NCBI GenBank assembly: GCA_050012355.1
Contig: JBEKHI010000059.1
Span: 1-27,601 of the forward strand
Reading direction: 5' to 3'
Origin: JBEKHI01 sp050012355
GTDB taxonomy: Bacteria; Actinomycetota; Actinomycetes; Streptosporangiales; Streptosporangiaceae
Length of the DNA stretch: 27,601 nucleotides
Positions 15,044-22,952 of the stretch are shown piece by piece (the stretch's first letter is position 1; every line of letters starts with the position of its first letter). The translations under genes were made by a program, and so were the position numbers. The notes beneath the pieces were generated by a model. That model saw only the letters and a list, made by a program, of their open reading frames with translations. It had not been told where the DNA came from and ran no database searches.

Positions 15044-16228
15044 ATGACTGATCAGGGACGCTTCGCGGAGCTACTCCGCGCGGCCGACGAGGTAGCACTC
15101 AAGCTCCGCGCCACGGCGGCCGAGCGAGACCGGGCGAACCAGCCACCACGCGCGGAAATCGAGCTGCTCAGAGAGAATGACCTGCTGCAGGTCCAGGAGC
15201 CGGTGGCGTACGGCGGCTCCGGCCTGAACTACGCGCAGGCGGCCCAGATCACCAGGCGGATCGCGCGCGGCGACACCTCGATCGCGCACCTGATCGGGTA
15301 CCACTACGCGCAGACCAGGATCGACCGGCTGTTCGGCACCCCGGAGCAGGCGGAAGCCCAGTCTCGGCGCAACGCCGCGGAAAAGCTGTTCTGGGGGGGC
15401 GTGCAGAACCCGCGAGGCGGCTCGGCCATCAGGCTGACCCGCGATGGCGACGGATTCCGGCTGGACGGGCACCGCACGTTCGCCAGCGGCGCCAGCACCG
15501 GTGACTGGCTTTCTGTCACCTCGGACTTCGAGGGCAGGCTCGCGTTCGTATCGATCCCCGGCGGCCGGGAGGGCTTCAAGGCGCTGGATGACTGGGACAA
15601 CATCGGCCAGCGGCTGACCGACTCCGGCGGTGTCGAGTTCGACAACGTGCGGGTCTCGCGGGACGAGATCCTGGGGCCGGATCCGATCGGCGGCCAGGAG
15701 CCGACCCCGTACCAGACGCTGGTCACGCCGCACTGGCAGCTGGCCTTCGTGAACTTCTACACCGGCACCGCCGAGGGCGCGATCGACGAGGCACTGGACT
15801 GGACACGCGGCCATGCCACGCCGTGGGAGTCTTCCGGCGTCGAGCAGGCGGTGGACGACCCGTACATCCTGGAGCGAGTCGGCGAGATCGTGAGCGAGGT
15901 GCGGGCGGCCGCGCTGCTGGCCGACCGGGCCGGGGACGCACTGCAGGCCGCCCTGGATATCGGCCCGTCGCTGACCGCCGAGCAGCGGGCCGAGGCCGCC
16001 GTCGCCATCTACGAGGCCAAGGTCATCACCACCAAGGTGGCGCTGGACGCGACCAGCCGGCTGTTCGAGATCCAGGGCGCGCGGGCGACGACGGCCGCGT
16101 ACGGCTTCGACCGGCACTGGCGCAACGTCCGCACCCACACCGTGCACGACCCGGTGGCCTACAAGGCACGCGAGGTCGGCGACTGGGCGCTGAACCGACG
16201 GGGTCCCGAGTTTTCCCTCTACCGATAG
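15044..16228 (+). CDS. DszC/SfnC-like flavin-dependent monooxygenase (acyl-CoA dehydrogenase fold)
   Basis: A 394-aa protein of the acyl-CoA dehydrogenase superfamily, in the branch of FMNH2-dependent sulfur monooxygenases (DszC, SfnC) rather than true dehydrogenases. Evidence includes the N-terminal helical domain with LLRENDLLQVQEPVAYGGSGL, the beta domain with WGGVQNPRGGSAIRLTRDGDGFRLDGHRTFASGA, and the C-terminal DATSRLFEIQGARAT and RHWRNVRTHTVHDP. It heads an operon with sfnG and a flavin reductase, which supports an oxygenase role in sulfur scavenging. The ATG at 15044 follows GAGGGGCG; an upstream in-frame ATG at 15014 has no such site. Confidence 0.88.
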   Translation: MTDQGRFAELLRAADEVALKLRATAAERDRANQPPRAEIELLRENDLLQVQEPVAYGGSGLNYAQAAQITRRIARGDTSIAHLIGYHYAQTRIDRLFGTPEQAEAQSRRNAAEKLFWGGVQNPRGGSAIRLTRDGDGFRLDGHRTFASGASTGDWLSVTSDFEGRLAFVSIPGGREGFKALDDWDNIGQRLTDSGGVEFDNVRVSRDEILGPDPIGGQEPTPYQTLVTPHWQLAFVNFYTGTAEGAIDEALDWTRGHATPWESSGVEQAVDDPYILERVGEIVSEVRAAALLADRAGDALQAALDIGPSLTAEQRAEAAVAIYEAKVITTKVALDATSRLFEIQGARATTAAYGFDRHWRNVRTHTVHDPVAYKAREVGDWALNRRGPEFSLYR

Positions 16229-16236
16229 GAGCCACC

Positions 16237-17385
16237 ATGCCCACCGACCCGAGGACCGAACCACTGCGCTTCGCCTACTGGGTGCCGAACGTCAGCGGCG
16301 GACTTGTCACGTCAACGATCGAGCAGCGCACCGACTGGTCGTTCGAGTACAACCGGGACCTAGCGCGGATCGCCGAGCGCGTGGGGTTCGAGTACGCGCT
16401 GAGCCAGGTCAGGTACACCGCCAGCTATGGCGCGGAGTACCAGCACGAGTCGACCAGCTTCAGCCTGGCGCTGCTCATGGCCACCGAGCGGCTGAAGCTG
16501 ATCGCCGCCATTCACCCCGGGCTGTGGCATCCGGGGGTGCTGGCCAAGTGGGTGGCAACCGCCGACATCCTGTCCGGCGGGCGGGTCGCGGTCAACGTGG
16601 TGTCCGGATGGTTCAAGGACGAATTCCGTCAGCTGGGCGAGCCGTGGCTGGAGCACGACGAACGGTACCGGCGCACGGCCGAGTTCATCACCGCCTTGAA
16701 GCGGATCTGGACGTCGGAATCGGCCGAGCTGGCCGGTGACTTCTACCGGATCCACGACTTCAACCTCAAGCCCAAGCCGCTGTCCTGGCCGGGGCGCCCG
16801 TACCCGGAGATCTTCCAGGGCGGCAACTCCTCCGCCGCCCGGCGCAACGGCGGACAGCTGTCTGACTGGTACTTCTCCAATGGCAAGGACTTCGACGGTG
16901 TCATCGAGCAGCTCACCGAACTGGCCGCGATCGCTTCGTCAGCCGGGCGCACCGACGGGCCGCGGTTCGGGCTGAACGGGTTCGTCATCGTCCGGGACAC
17001 CGAGGCCGAGGCACGGGACACCCTGCGCGAAATCGTCGCCAAGGCGCATGTCGAGGCGGTGCACGGGTTCCGGGACGCGGTGCAGCAGGCGGGAGCGTCG
17101 ACCTCCGACAAGCGCGGGATGTGGGCCGACTCGTCGTTCGAGGACCTGGTGCAATATAACGACGGGTTCAGGACCCAGCTGATCGGCACGCCCGAGCAGG
17201 TGGCAACCCGGATCGTGGAGTACCGCAAGCTCGGCGTCGACCTGATCCTCACCGGCTTCCTGCACTACCAGGAGGAAATCGAGCGCTTCGGGAACGATGT
17301 AATTCCCATCGTGCGGGAACTCGAGGTGGCCAACGGCCTCGACCCGGCCGCGGTGCCCGATCCCCCGCTATCGGTAGCACGATGA
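16237..17385 (+). CDS. sfnG: SfnG, dimethyl sulfone monooxygenase (LLM family)
   Basis: A two-component FMNH2-dependent monooxygenase of the luciferase-like family that converts dimethyl sulfone to methanesulfinate and formaldehyde. The 382-aa sequence shows the SfnG fingerprints FAYWVPNVSGGL, IEQRTDWSFEYNRDLA, FEYALSQVRYTASYGA, GGRVAVNVVSGWFKDEFR, GEPWLEHDERYRR and FEDLVQYNDGF. The ATG at 16237 is 8 nt after the upstream stop with AGGAG before it. It overlaps the flavin reductase by 4 bp (ATGA, 17382-17385), giving a coupled enzyme/reductase pair. It would release sulfur from dimethyl sulfone when sulfate is scarce. Confidence 0.95.
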   Translation: MPTDPRTEPLRFAYWVPNVSGGLVTSTIEQRTDWSFEYNRDLARIAERVGFEYALSQVRYTASYGAEYQHESTSFSLALLMATERLKLIAAIHPGLWHPGVLAKWVATADILSGGRVAVNVVSGWFKDEFRQLGEPWLEHDERYRRTAEFITALKRIWTSESAELAGDFYRIHDFNLKPKPLSWPGRPYPEIFQGGNSSAARRNGGQLSDWYFSNGKDFDGVIEQLTELAAIASSAGRTDGPRFGLNGFVIVRDTEAEARDTLREIVAKAHVEAVHGFRDAVQQAGASTSDKRGMWADSSFEDLVQYNDGFRTQLIGTPEQVATRIVEYRKLGVDLILTGFLHYQEEIERFGNDVIPIVRELEVANGLDPAAVPDPPLSVAR

Positions 17386-17882
17386 GTTCCACGGCTATCG
17401 AGGAGCTCTCCGAGGCCGGGTTCCGGCACGTCATGGGGCATTTCGCGACCGGCGTCACGGTGGTGACGTCGGTCGGGCGCGACGGTGATCCGGTCGGAAC
17501 CACGGCCAGCGCGGTCACTTCCCTGTCGCTGCGTCCGCCGCTGATCCTGGTGTGCTTCGATCTCGGCAGCGCGACGCTCCAGGCGATCCGTTCGCACAAC
17601 GCGTTCGTCGTGAACGTGCTCGCGGCCGACCAGCGGCACCTGTCGGCGAACTTCGCCAAGCGCGGTCTGGCGGCGGCTTGGGACGGGGTCGCGCACCGCC
17701 CCGGCCCCACCGGCAGCCCGCGGCTGGACGGAGCGCTCGCCGTGCTGGAGTGCACCGTCGAGAACCGGCTGCCGGGCGGTGACCACGAGATCGTCGTCGG
17801 GCGGGTCCGCCACGTGCTGGCCAGCCCCGGCACTCCGCTGGTGTACTGGCGGGGCAGCTACGCCTCACTGGGAGCGGCGTGA
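17382..17882 (+). CDS. NAD(P)H:FMN oxidoreductase (flavin reductase, HpaC-like)
   Basis: A 166-aa flavin reductase-domain protein that would supply reduced FMN to the two monooxygenases before it. Typical motifs are HVMGHFATGVTVVTS near the N-terminus, GTTASAVTSLSLRPPLILVCF (flavin-binding strand region) and FVVNVLAADQRHLSANFA. The ATG lies inside the sfnG stop (ATGA) and its own stop overlaps the next gene's GTG start (GTGA, 17879-17882), so all are translated in tandem. It lacks an FMN-tight-binding extension. Assignment to this operon's function is by context. Confidence 0.93.
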   Translation: MSSTAIEELSEAGFRHVMGHFATGVTVVTSVGRDGDPVGTTASAVTSLSLRPPLILVCFDLGSATLQAIRSHNAFVVNVLAADQRHLSANFAKRGLAAAWDGVAHRPGPTGSPRLDGALAVLECTVENRLPGGDHEIVVGRVRHVLASPGTPLVYWRGSYASLGAA

Positions 17883-18931
17883 ACCGGCAGCCGGTCAAGG
17901 GACTGGTCTTCACCGCGCTGTCGGTGCCGTTGACCGTGGTGCTCTGGTTTGGGCTGACCGGCCCGTTCGGGCTCAGCTACGGCGCGGCGACCGAGGTCAT
18001 CACGCTGTGCTTCGCGTTCTTCTGGCAGGTGGGCTGGTCGTTCGGCGGCTGGCCCGCCAACCGGTGGACAGCATCCCGCTGGCTGCGGGGCCTGGTCAAC
18101 TGGGCGCTGCTGATGCTGCTCGTCTGGCTGACCGCCGAGCTGTGGCACTGGGCGTATCACCAGCCGTTCTACGACACCCCGGCCGGGCTGTGGGGACAGA
18201 CCGCGATCATCGCCGGGGTGACCAGCCTGTTCTTCTTCGGCAACACGCTGTTGCTGCCCGAGTCGCAAGCCGGTCGCCAGCCGCTGTCGGGCTTCGTCAA
18301 CCTGATCTGGGGCGTGCTGTTCATCCCGTTCGCCCTGTACCTGCTGCCCCGGATAGCGGGCTCCGGCGGGCTGTACATCCCGTGGATCTGGTTCCCGATC
18401 GCCGTCGTGGTGATGCCGTACTTCGGCGGCTGGCCATTCGACCGGCTCGGCCAGCCACGAGCGGGCATCAGCTACCTGGGGACGGTGTTCGCGCTGACCC
18501 TCGTCTTCCTGAAGGTGCTGCAGATCGCGGGCATCGGGTTCTTCTCGGCCGGCGACGCCTCGGTGAAGGCCGCCATCTTCGCGGCGACCTGGACCAACGT
18601 CGGGCTGATCTCGGCCTGGCTGTTCAACAACTGGCCGGTCGGTGACTGGCCGCAGCCGCTCAAGGGGTTCACGCTGACCATCGGCAGCCTGCTGATCAGC
18701 ATCGTCGGCTACGTGGTGCTGACCGGCCTGGTCAGCGACCTGCCGGCGCTGCTGTTCGGCGAGTTCGCGTTCATGTGGGCGCACGTGTCGCTGGCCGGGG
18801 TGGGATTCGTCAACGCCTACGAGTGGGGTTACGAATCCGACCCGGGCGGCGCAGGCGCCGGACTGCTCCGGGCCCGCGCCGCCGGTTCTGTCCCGGATCA
18901 GGAGGGCGCGCTCAGTGGCCGAATGTCGTGA
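17879..18931 (+). CDS. polytopic membrane protein of the sulfur operon (unknown function)
   Basis: I do not recognise this 350-aa protein. It has about nine to ten transmembrane helices, is rich in Trp (many in GW, NW or PW contexts, such as WQVGWSFGGWPANRW, GGWPFDRLG and NNWPVGDWPQPLKGF), and repeats the motif F-GGWP/NNWP several times, suggesting internal duplication. The last 30 residues are a polar tail. The GTG start overlaps the flavin reductase stop (GTGA), so it is translationally coupled to the sulfone oxygenases. Uptake of the substrate or export of a product is possible, but no known transporter family motif is visible. Its 3' end overlaps the convergent anti-sigma gene by 20 bp. 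Confidence 0.85.
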   Translation: MNRQPVKGLVFTALSVPLTVVLWFGLTGPFGLSYGAATEVITLCFAFFWQVGWSFGGWPANRWTASRWLRGLVNWALLMLLVWLTAELWHWAYHQPFYDTPAGLWGQTAIIAGVTSLFFFGNTLLLPESQAGRQPLSGFVNLIWGVLFIPFALYLLPRIAGSGGLYIPWIWFPIAVVVMPYFGGWPFDRLGQPRAGISYLGTVFALTLVFLKVLQIAGIGFFSAGDASVKAAIFAATWTNVGLISAWLFNNWPVGDWPQPLKGFTLTIGSLLISIVGYVVLTGLVSDLPALLFGEFAFMWAHVSLAGVGFVNAYEWGYESDPGGAGAGLLRARAAGSVPDQEGALSGRMS

Positions 18932-19826
18932 AGTGCTCCGGGGCGGTGATCGACTGCGGCTGACCGACCTGGCTGAACGTGACCGTGACGGTGACGTCGC
19001 CGCCGCTGGTGCCGGTCACCACCATCCGGGCCTTGAGCACGACTCCGGCGGAGTTCACCCATAGGTCCAGCGCCGACAGCCGGGGAGAATCCGGTTCGCT
19101 CTGGATGATGTTGTGCAGCGGGGCGAGCGGCACCTGACCGGGCGTGGTGGCCAGCAGGTGCCGCACCCGCGTTCCGTCCACGGTCGAGTAGCCGTCGATG
19201 ACGAATGCGGCCGACGGCGACAGCACGCTTAGCAGCGCGCGCGGGTCGGGGATCTCCAGCGGCTGGCCCGCGCCCTTGACGTCGATCCGCATCCACCCGG
19301 CGGCGATATGCGGTTTCGGCTTGAACACCATTGCCGGGTAGTGGTACGCCTGCCCGTCCACGGCCTCGTTGATGGTCTCCCCTGTCCAAGTGCCGACGAC
19401 CGGGCTCGGCGAAATGGGCACCTTACCGAGCGTCCCGCTGGTCTGGCTCACGTCCCGGAAATTCGCGCCATCGAACTCGATCAGCTGGGTCAACGACGCC
19501 TGCCCGGCGCTGGTCCAGTAGATGTCGGCGCGCCCGGAGGTCATCGCGGCGGTGGACGCGGTCACCATCTGCTTGATCGTCGCCGCGGTCAGCACCGCGC
19601 GATCCGTGGTCCCGCCGCTGTGGCTCACGACCAGCGCGCCCGCGATCCCGGCCGCCGCCAGGCCGGTGGCCGTCGCGGTGAGCACCGGGTGGCGCCGTAC
19701 CGGCAATCGCCGTACCGGGCGTTCCCGCGTCACCGCCCGTTCCTTTATTTCCCAGAACGTCACGGGGCTGGTCCCGCCGTCCACGCAGTCCCTGATCAGG
19801 GGCGGTAGGTCTGTGGTCTTCATCAT
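18912..19826 (-). CDS. membrane-anchored anti-sigma-like protein (CU044_5270-like)
   Basis: A 304-aa protein with a short cytosolic N-terminus (about 1-47, basic RRLPVRRHP before the membrane), one transmembrane helix (about 48-68, LTATATGLAAAGIAGALVVS) and a large extracytoplasmic domain rich in beta strands. The pattern fits the proteins commonly coded with ECF sigma factors in actinomycetes. Its ATG overlaps the sigma gene stop by 4 bp (19823-19826). The inference is that it tethers or senses for the sigma factor; a zinc-binding anti-sigma motif is not visible in the N-terminus. Its 3' end overlaps the convergent sulfur-operon membrane gene. Confidence 0.8.
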   Translation of the reverse strand: MMKTTDLPPLIRDCVDGGTSPVTFWEIKERAVTRERPVRRLPVRRHPVLTATATGLAAAGIAGALVVSHSGGTTDRAVLTAATIKQMVTASTAAMTSGRADIYWTSAGQASLTQLIEFDGANFRDVSQTSGTLGKVPISPSPVVGTWTGETINEAVDGQAYHYPAMVFKPKPHIAAGWMRIDVKGAGQPLEIPDPRALLSVLSPSAAFVIDGYSTVDGTRVRHLLATTPGQVPLAPLHNIIQSEPDSPRLSALDLWVNSAGVVLKARMVVTGTSGGDVTVTVTFSQVGQPQSITAPEHFTTFGH

Positions 19827-20374
19827 TCGCTCCTCGTCGCGTCTGGTTCCACCCCGAGCCGGTCGCGCAGCCTGCGCAGCCCGCGTTCCAGGTGGTTCTG
19901 TACCGTCGTGATCTTGACGCCGGTGAGGTCGGCGACCTCACGCATCGTGTAGCCGAAGCCGTGCACGAGCACGACCGCGATCCGCTGTCGTTCCGATAGT
20001 GAGGCGAGCGCCTTCGGCAACCCCGGTTCGAACTCGTGCTCGCTGCCTGACAGGTGGTTCAGCAGCGATGGTGGCCGCCGGTGCCAACGCCGGCCCCTGG
20101 CGGCACTGGATTGCGCAATGCGGAACAGGTAGCCAGCGGCATTCGGCATGTCCCGAACCCTGGCCCAGTGCTCCCAGGCGTAGGCGAGCGCCTCGGCGGT
20201 GGCCTCCCGGCCATCCTCGTAGCCGTAGGCCGCGACCAAGGCGCGGCGCAGCGGCGGCTCGGTGGCGCGCACGAATTCCTCGAAGTCCGGTTCGCCGGAC
20301 GTTCGCGGCGGGTCGTGCAGCGCGGGTGTACTTCGTTGTCGCAAACCGCCTCCTCGCAGGTGGAGAGTCATCAC
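19823..20374 (-). CDS. ECF-type RNA polymerase sigma factor
   Basis: A 183-aa sigma-70 family protein. Region 2 (about 28-95) includes FEEFVRATEPPLRRALVAAYGYEDGREATAEALAYAWEHW and the -10-reading part NAAGYLFRIAQSSAARGRR. Region 4 (about 118-172) has LPKALASLSERQRIAVVLVHGFGYTMREVADLTGVKITTVQNHLERGLRRLRDRL, a clear helix-turn-helix for -35 recognition. The start is GTG at 20374 or the next-codon ATG at 20371. It forms an operon with the membrane protein downstream. The L,D-transpeptidase gene directly upstream on the same strand is a possible target. Confidence 0.9.
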   Translation of the reverse strand: MMTLHLRGGGLRQRSTPALHDPPRTSGEPDFEEFVRATEPPLRRALVAAYGYEDGREATAEALAYAWEHWARVRDMPNAAGYLFRIAQSSAARGRRWHRRPPSLLNHLSGSEHEFEPGLPKALASLSERQRIAVVLVHGFGYTMREVADLTGVKITTVQNHLERGLRRLRDRLGVEPDATRSE

Positions 20375-20453
20375 CCGGTTAGAGTCCGCAGCGCGGCATA
20401 TTTACCACAGATTTTTCCAACCGCTGAGGGGGCTGCGGCGTTTTTAAGCGCGG

Positions 20454-21227
20454 TTATCGCTTGTAGATGTAGACCGGCGTGCCCTTGCCGTAGTCGGAGT
20501 TAACGGTCACCAGGGTGTGGAAGAACGCCGCGACGTCCATCGGGATCCGCACGCAACCGTGGGAGACCGGCTCGTCCGGTACGTCGGTGTCGCCGTGGAT
20601 GGCGTCGCCATCGAAGTTGAAGAACACCGGGTTGTACATCTCCCCCAGCGGTCCCTGATCCCAGCCCGGCACGTAGTCCCAGAGGTAGAACTTGCCGGTC
20701 GGCGTGATGGCGTAACCGCAGTCGCTCGTCCCGGGGTCGCAGAAGTAGTAGCCGCCGCCAGTGGACACGTGGCTGATGAGCGCGAGCTTGCCAGCGCGGT
20801 ACAACAGCAGCACCTGCAGCTTGAGGTTGACCTCGACCCGTGTCTTTGCACCGCGCGGATCGTGTGACTCTGGTGCCTTGGGCCGCACCAGCGCCTTCTC
20901 GGTAGCGGATCCCACGACGCCGTCAGAGGACAGTCCCTGCACAGACTGGAATGCCCACACAGCTTCCTCGGTGTCGGCGCCAAAGCTGCCGTCCACTGGG
21001 CCCGGGTAATAGTGCAGCGAGGCGAGCCGCTCCTGGAGGGCCTTCACGTCGCTGCCGTGATCACCCAGCTTGAGCACCCGCTTGGCCGGGGTGTAGGCGG
21101 CCGCCACGCTGCGCACCGACGCGGCCGGGGCGGCGGACGCGGCCGGGGCGGACGCGAGGACGAGTCCGGCCCCGGCTAGGACGGTGGTCAGCAAGCTAGC
21201 CGCGATCTTTGTGGTGTACCTATTCAT
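20454..21227 (-). CDS. L,D-transpeptidase 2 (YkuD, peptidoglycan-binding)
   Basis: A 257-aa secreted peptidoglycan 3-3 crosslinking enzyme, paralogous to the one at 13154-13930. It has a signal peptide (about 1-32, AGLVLASAPAASAAPAAS), a PG_binding_1 domain (about 49-105, LGDHGSDVKALQERLASLHYYPGPVDGSFG) and a YkuD domain with IHGDTDVPDEPVSHGCVRIPMDVAAFF, containing the catalytic His and Cys. The Cys pair in YYFCDPGTSDCGYAITPTG is again present. GGAAGG lies before the ATG at 21227, preferred over the in-frame ATG at 21257. It sits between the sigma operon and the flotillin operon, all on the minus strand. Confidence 0.93.
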   Translation of the reverse strand: MNRYTTKIAASLLTTVLAGAGLVLASAPAASAAPAASVRSVAAAYTPAKRVLKLGDHGSDVKALQERLASLHYYPGPVDGSFGADTEEAVWAFQSVQGLSSDGVVGSATEKALVRPKAPESHDPRGAKTRVEVNLKLQVLLLYRAGKLALISHVSTGGGYYFCDPGTSDCGYAITPTGKFYLWDYVPGWDQGPLGEMYNPVFFNFDGDAIHGDTDVPDEPVSHGCVRIPMDVAAFFHTLVTVNSDYGKGTPVYIYKR

Positions 21228-21305
21228 AGCGTGTCCTTCCGCGCGGATCTCCCGCACGTAGACGCGCCACCGATACCGGCGGTTGTCCCGGCTGTTAAGG
21301 GTTTC

Positions 21306-22439
21306 CTACTCGGGTTTCCCGGGTGCCAGGCCGTTCGGCTGGTTGCCGTTATTACCGGTGTTCCCATTGATGCCATGGCGGACCGAGTCAAGGATCGTGA
21401 GACCCTGGCTGACCAGCCCGGCAGCGATCTCTCCGAGGCCGTCGGCGCCGTTGAGGATGGTCACGTTGGCACCGGTCAGGCCGTTGGCGGCCTCCTTGAC
21501 GATCTGCGGGAGCTGGTTGATCAGCAGCTGGTCGAGCGCGACCCGGTTGTTCGAGGCCGCGGCCTCCGCCTGGATGCGGGTGCGTTCGGCGTCGGCCTGA
21601 GCCAGGATGCGGGTCTTCTCGGCCTCCGCTTCGGCTGGGCGAACCACTTCAGAAACGAGCTGCTGCTGCCGCAGCTCGGCCTGGCTGCGCGCCAGCTCGG
21701 CCTGGGCGGCGATGACCGCGCGCTGTGCCTCGGCCTGGGCGAGCGGCCCGGCCTGCGCCGACTCCGCCTGCGCCTTGTCCACCTCGGCCTTGTACTGTGC
21801 CTCCACGACCGCGGTCTGCCGGCCGAACTCGGCCTGCTTACGCGCGGACGCCTGAACCGCCTCGGCCGCTGCCTGGTCGGCCTGGGCCTGCGCGATCTTC
21901 GCCTGCCGCTGGATGGCGGCGTTGTGCGGCGAAGCCATCGCCGCGATGTACCCGGCGCCCATGTCATCGATTGACTGAATCTGCAGCGCGTCGACCACCA
22001 GCCCGAGACTGATCATCTCCGTCTTGGAGCCGTCGAGGACCTCGCTGGCGAGCTTCTGCCGTTCGGTGACGATCTCCTCCACCGTCATCGACCCGATAAT
22101 CGACCGCAGGTGACCGGCGAAGATCCGGCCGGTCAGGATAGACATCTGATCCTGGTCAGACAGGAACCGTTGCCCGGCGTTGACGATGGACTCCTCGTCG
22201 TTGCCGACCTTGAAGGCGATCACCGCCCGCACGTTCAGCGCGATGCCCTGCTTGGTCACGCACTGCTCCGAGACCTCCGCCTCCTGCATCGACAGCGTGA
22301 GGAAACGGGCCTTGCGGAACGTCGGCATGACCCAGGATCCGTGCCCGGTGACCACGCGGAACGGGGCCCCCTTCATGCCGTGTCTGCCGCCAGAAATGAG
22401 CATGGCCTGGTCAGGGGCTGGGACACGATAACCCAACAT
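21306..22439 (-). CDS. flotillin / SPFH-domain protein
   Basis: A 377-aa SPFH protein. The N-terminal band-7 domain covers about 5-175 (EQCVTKQGIALNVRAVIAFKVGNDEESIVNAGQRFL, then IGSMTVEEIVTERQKLASEVL). A long Ala/Gln/Glu coiled coil (about 185-310) carries many AQAEA/AQAQA repeats, and the C-terminal tail is Asn/Gly-rich (GINGNTGNNGNQPNG). No membrane helix is seen at the N-terminus, as in flotillins anchored by hydrophobic loops. Flotillins organise membrane microdomains, which in bacteria contain polyisoprenoids; the hopanoid genes in this window fit that. It begins 3 nt after an NfeD-like gene, its usual partner. Confidence 0.9.
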   Translation of the reverse strand: MLGYRVPAPDQAMLISGGRHGMKGAPFRVVTGHGSWVMPTFRKARFLTLSMQEAEVSEQCVTKQGIALNVRAVIAFKVGNDEESIVNAGQRFLSDQDQMSILTGRIFAGHLRSIIGSMTVEEIVTERQKLASEVLDGSKTEMISLGLVVDALQIQSIDDMGAGYIAAMASPHNAAIQRQAKIAQAQADQAAAEAVQASARKQAEFGRQTAVVEAQYKAEVDKAQAESAQAGPLAQAEAQRAVIAAQAELARSQAELRQQQLVSEVVRPAEAEAEKTRILAQADAERTRIQAEAAASNNRVALDQLLINQLPQIVKEAANGLTGANVTILNGADGLGEIAAGLVSQGLTILDSVRHGINGNTGNNGNQPNGLAPGKPE

Positions 22440-22442
22440 GGT

Positions 22443-22682
22443 TCACTCTCCGAGTTTGTCCGCGTCCCACTCGACGACGTCCACCGTCCTGGGTCCGCGA
22501 TAGTCGATAATGAGGACGCTAGCGCCACGCGGCAGCGGGTTGTCCGACCAGGCGAGAAAGCACTCCAAACCGCCGCGGACATTCACGCGGACCTCGCCGG
22601 GGCCGTCAGCTCCCCTGGTCGCCACGATGAGCGTGCCGACCTGGCCGATGGACTCGTCGTCTCGCTCAAACGTGCAAACCAC
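22443..22682 (-). CDS. NfeD-like OB-fold protein, 3' portion of a frameshifted gene
   Basis: A 79-aa open frame from a GTG with the NfeD OB-fold pattern: IGQVGTLIVATRGADGPGEVRVNVRGGLECFLAWSDNPLPRGASVLIIDYRGPRTVDVVEWD. NfeD-type proteins are coded beside flotillins and bind them at the membrane. There is no membrane helix. The start looks artificial: the frame just upstream (-1 offset) reads KLRQVYADLEGRTHAG directly into this one if one G is added to the G-run near 22686-22689. So the real protein was probably longer. Three nt separate it from the flotillin ATG. Confidence 0.65.
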   Translation of the reverse strand: MVCTFERDDESIGQVGTLIVATRGADGPGEVRVNVRGGLECFLAWSDNPLPRGASVLIIDYRGPRTVDVVEWDADKLGE

Positions 22683-22843
22683 CCCGCATGGGTACGCCCC
22701 TCTAGATCAGCATAGACCTGACGAAGCTTGCCGAATACGGACATTGTGCCGCGTGACTTGGCGTTCTCCCACCCGTAACCGGCCGGCGATTCCAGGCTAG
22801 GACGTTCCCGCCAGAACTCCTTAGTATGCCGCGCCCCGATCAT
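22583..22843 (-). pseudogene. 5' fragment of the NfeD-like gene in a shifted frame
   Basis: From the ATG at 22843, with GAGGG upstream, the frame reads MIGARHTKEFWRERPSLESP and continues MSVFGKLRQVYADLEGRTHAG (ATG at 22744) with good codon use. After about 22684 the sequence becomes serine/arginine-rich (LSETTSPSARSARSS), the mark of a wrong frame, and stops at 22583. Adding one G to the GGGG run would join it to the OB-fold frame (GRTHAG then VCTFERDDES). This may be a true inactivating or programmed frameshift, or a sequence error in a homopolymer. Confidence 0.5.
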
Positions 22844-22952
22844 CGTCAGCACCCTCGCATCGCCGGGACCAGCTGAGCCCGCCCATCCGAGACGATGGAG
22901 CCGTAGCACCTCGCTGCTTGCCGTTTAACCTTCGGGCATCCCGCGACGACCC

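Noticed and set aside
15044..16228. True acyl-CoA dehydrogenase of fatty-acid oxidation
   Set aside because: The operon with SfnG and a flavin reductase, and the DszC/SfnC-like sequence, point to a flavin-dependent sulfur monooxygenase.
15823..16236. N-terminal extension of SfnG into the preceding gene
   Set aside because: The frame is merely open; SfnG homology starts after the ATG at 16237, which has AGGAG upstream.
15071..16264. 397-codon minus-strand open frame opposite the DszC-like gene
   Set aside because: It is the complement of a clearly conserved monooxygenase gene and shows no domain.
17858..18784. 308-codon minus-strand open frame opposite the sulfur-operon membrane gene
   Set aside because: Gln/Asp/Arg-rich repetitive residues and no homology; it is the shadow of a hydrophobic protein.
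20386..20445. Terminator with CCGCAGC/GCTGCGG arms and TTTTT between sigma and L,D-transpeptidase genes
   Set aside because: The U-run lies on the plus strand, where no gene ends, and the loop is about 39 nt; function is not supported.
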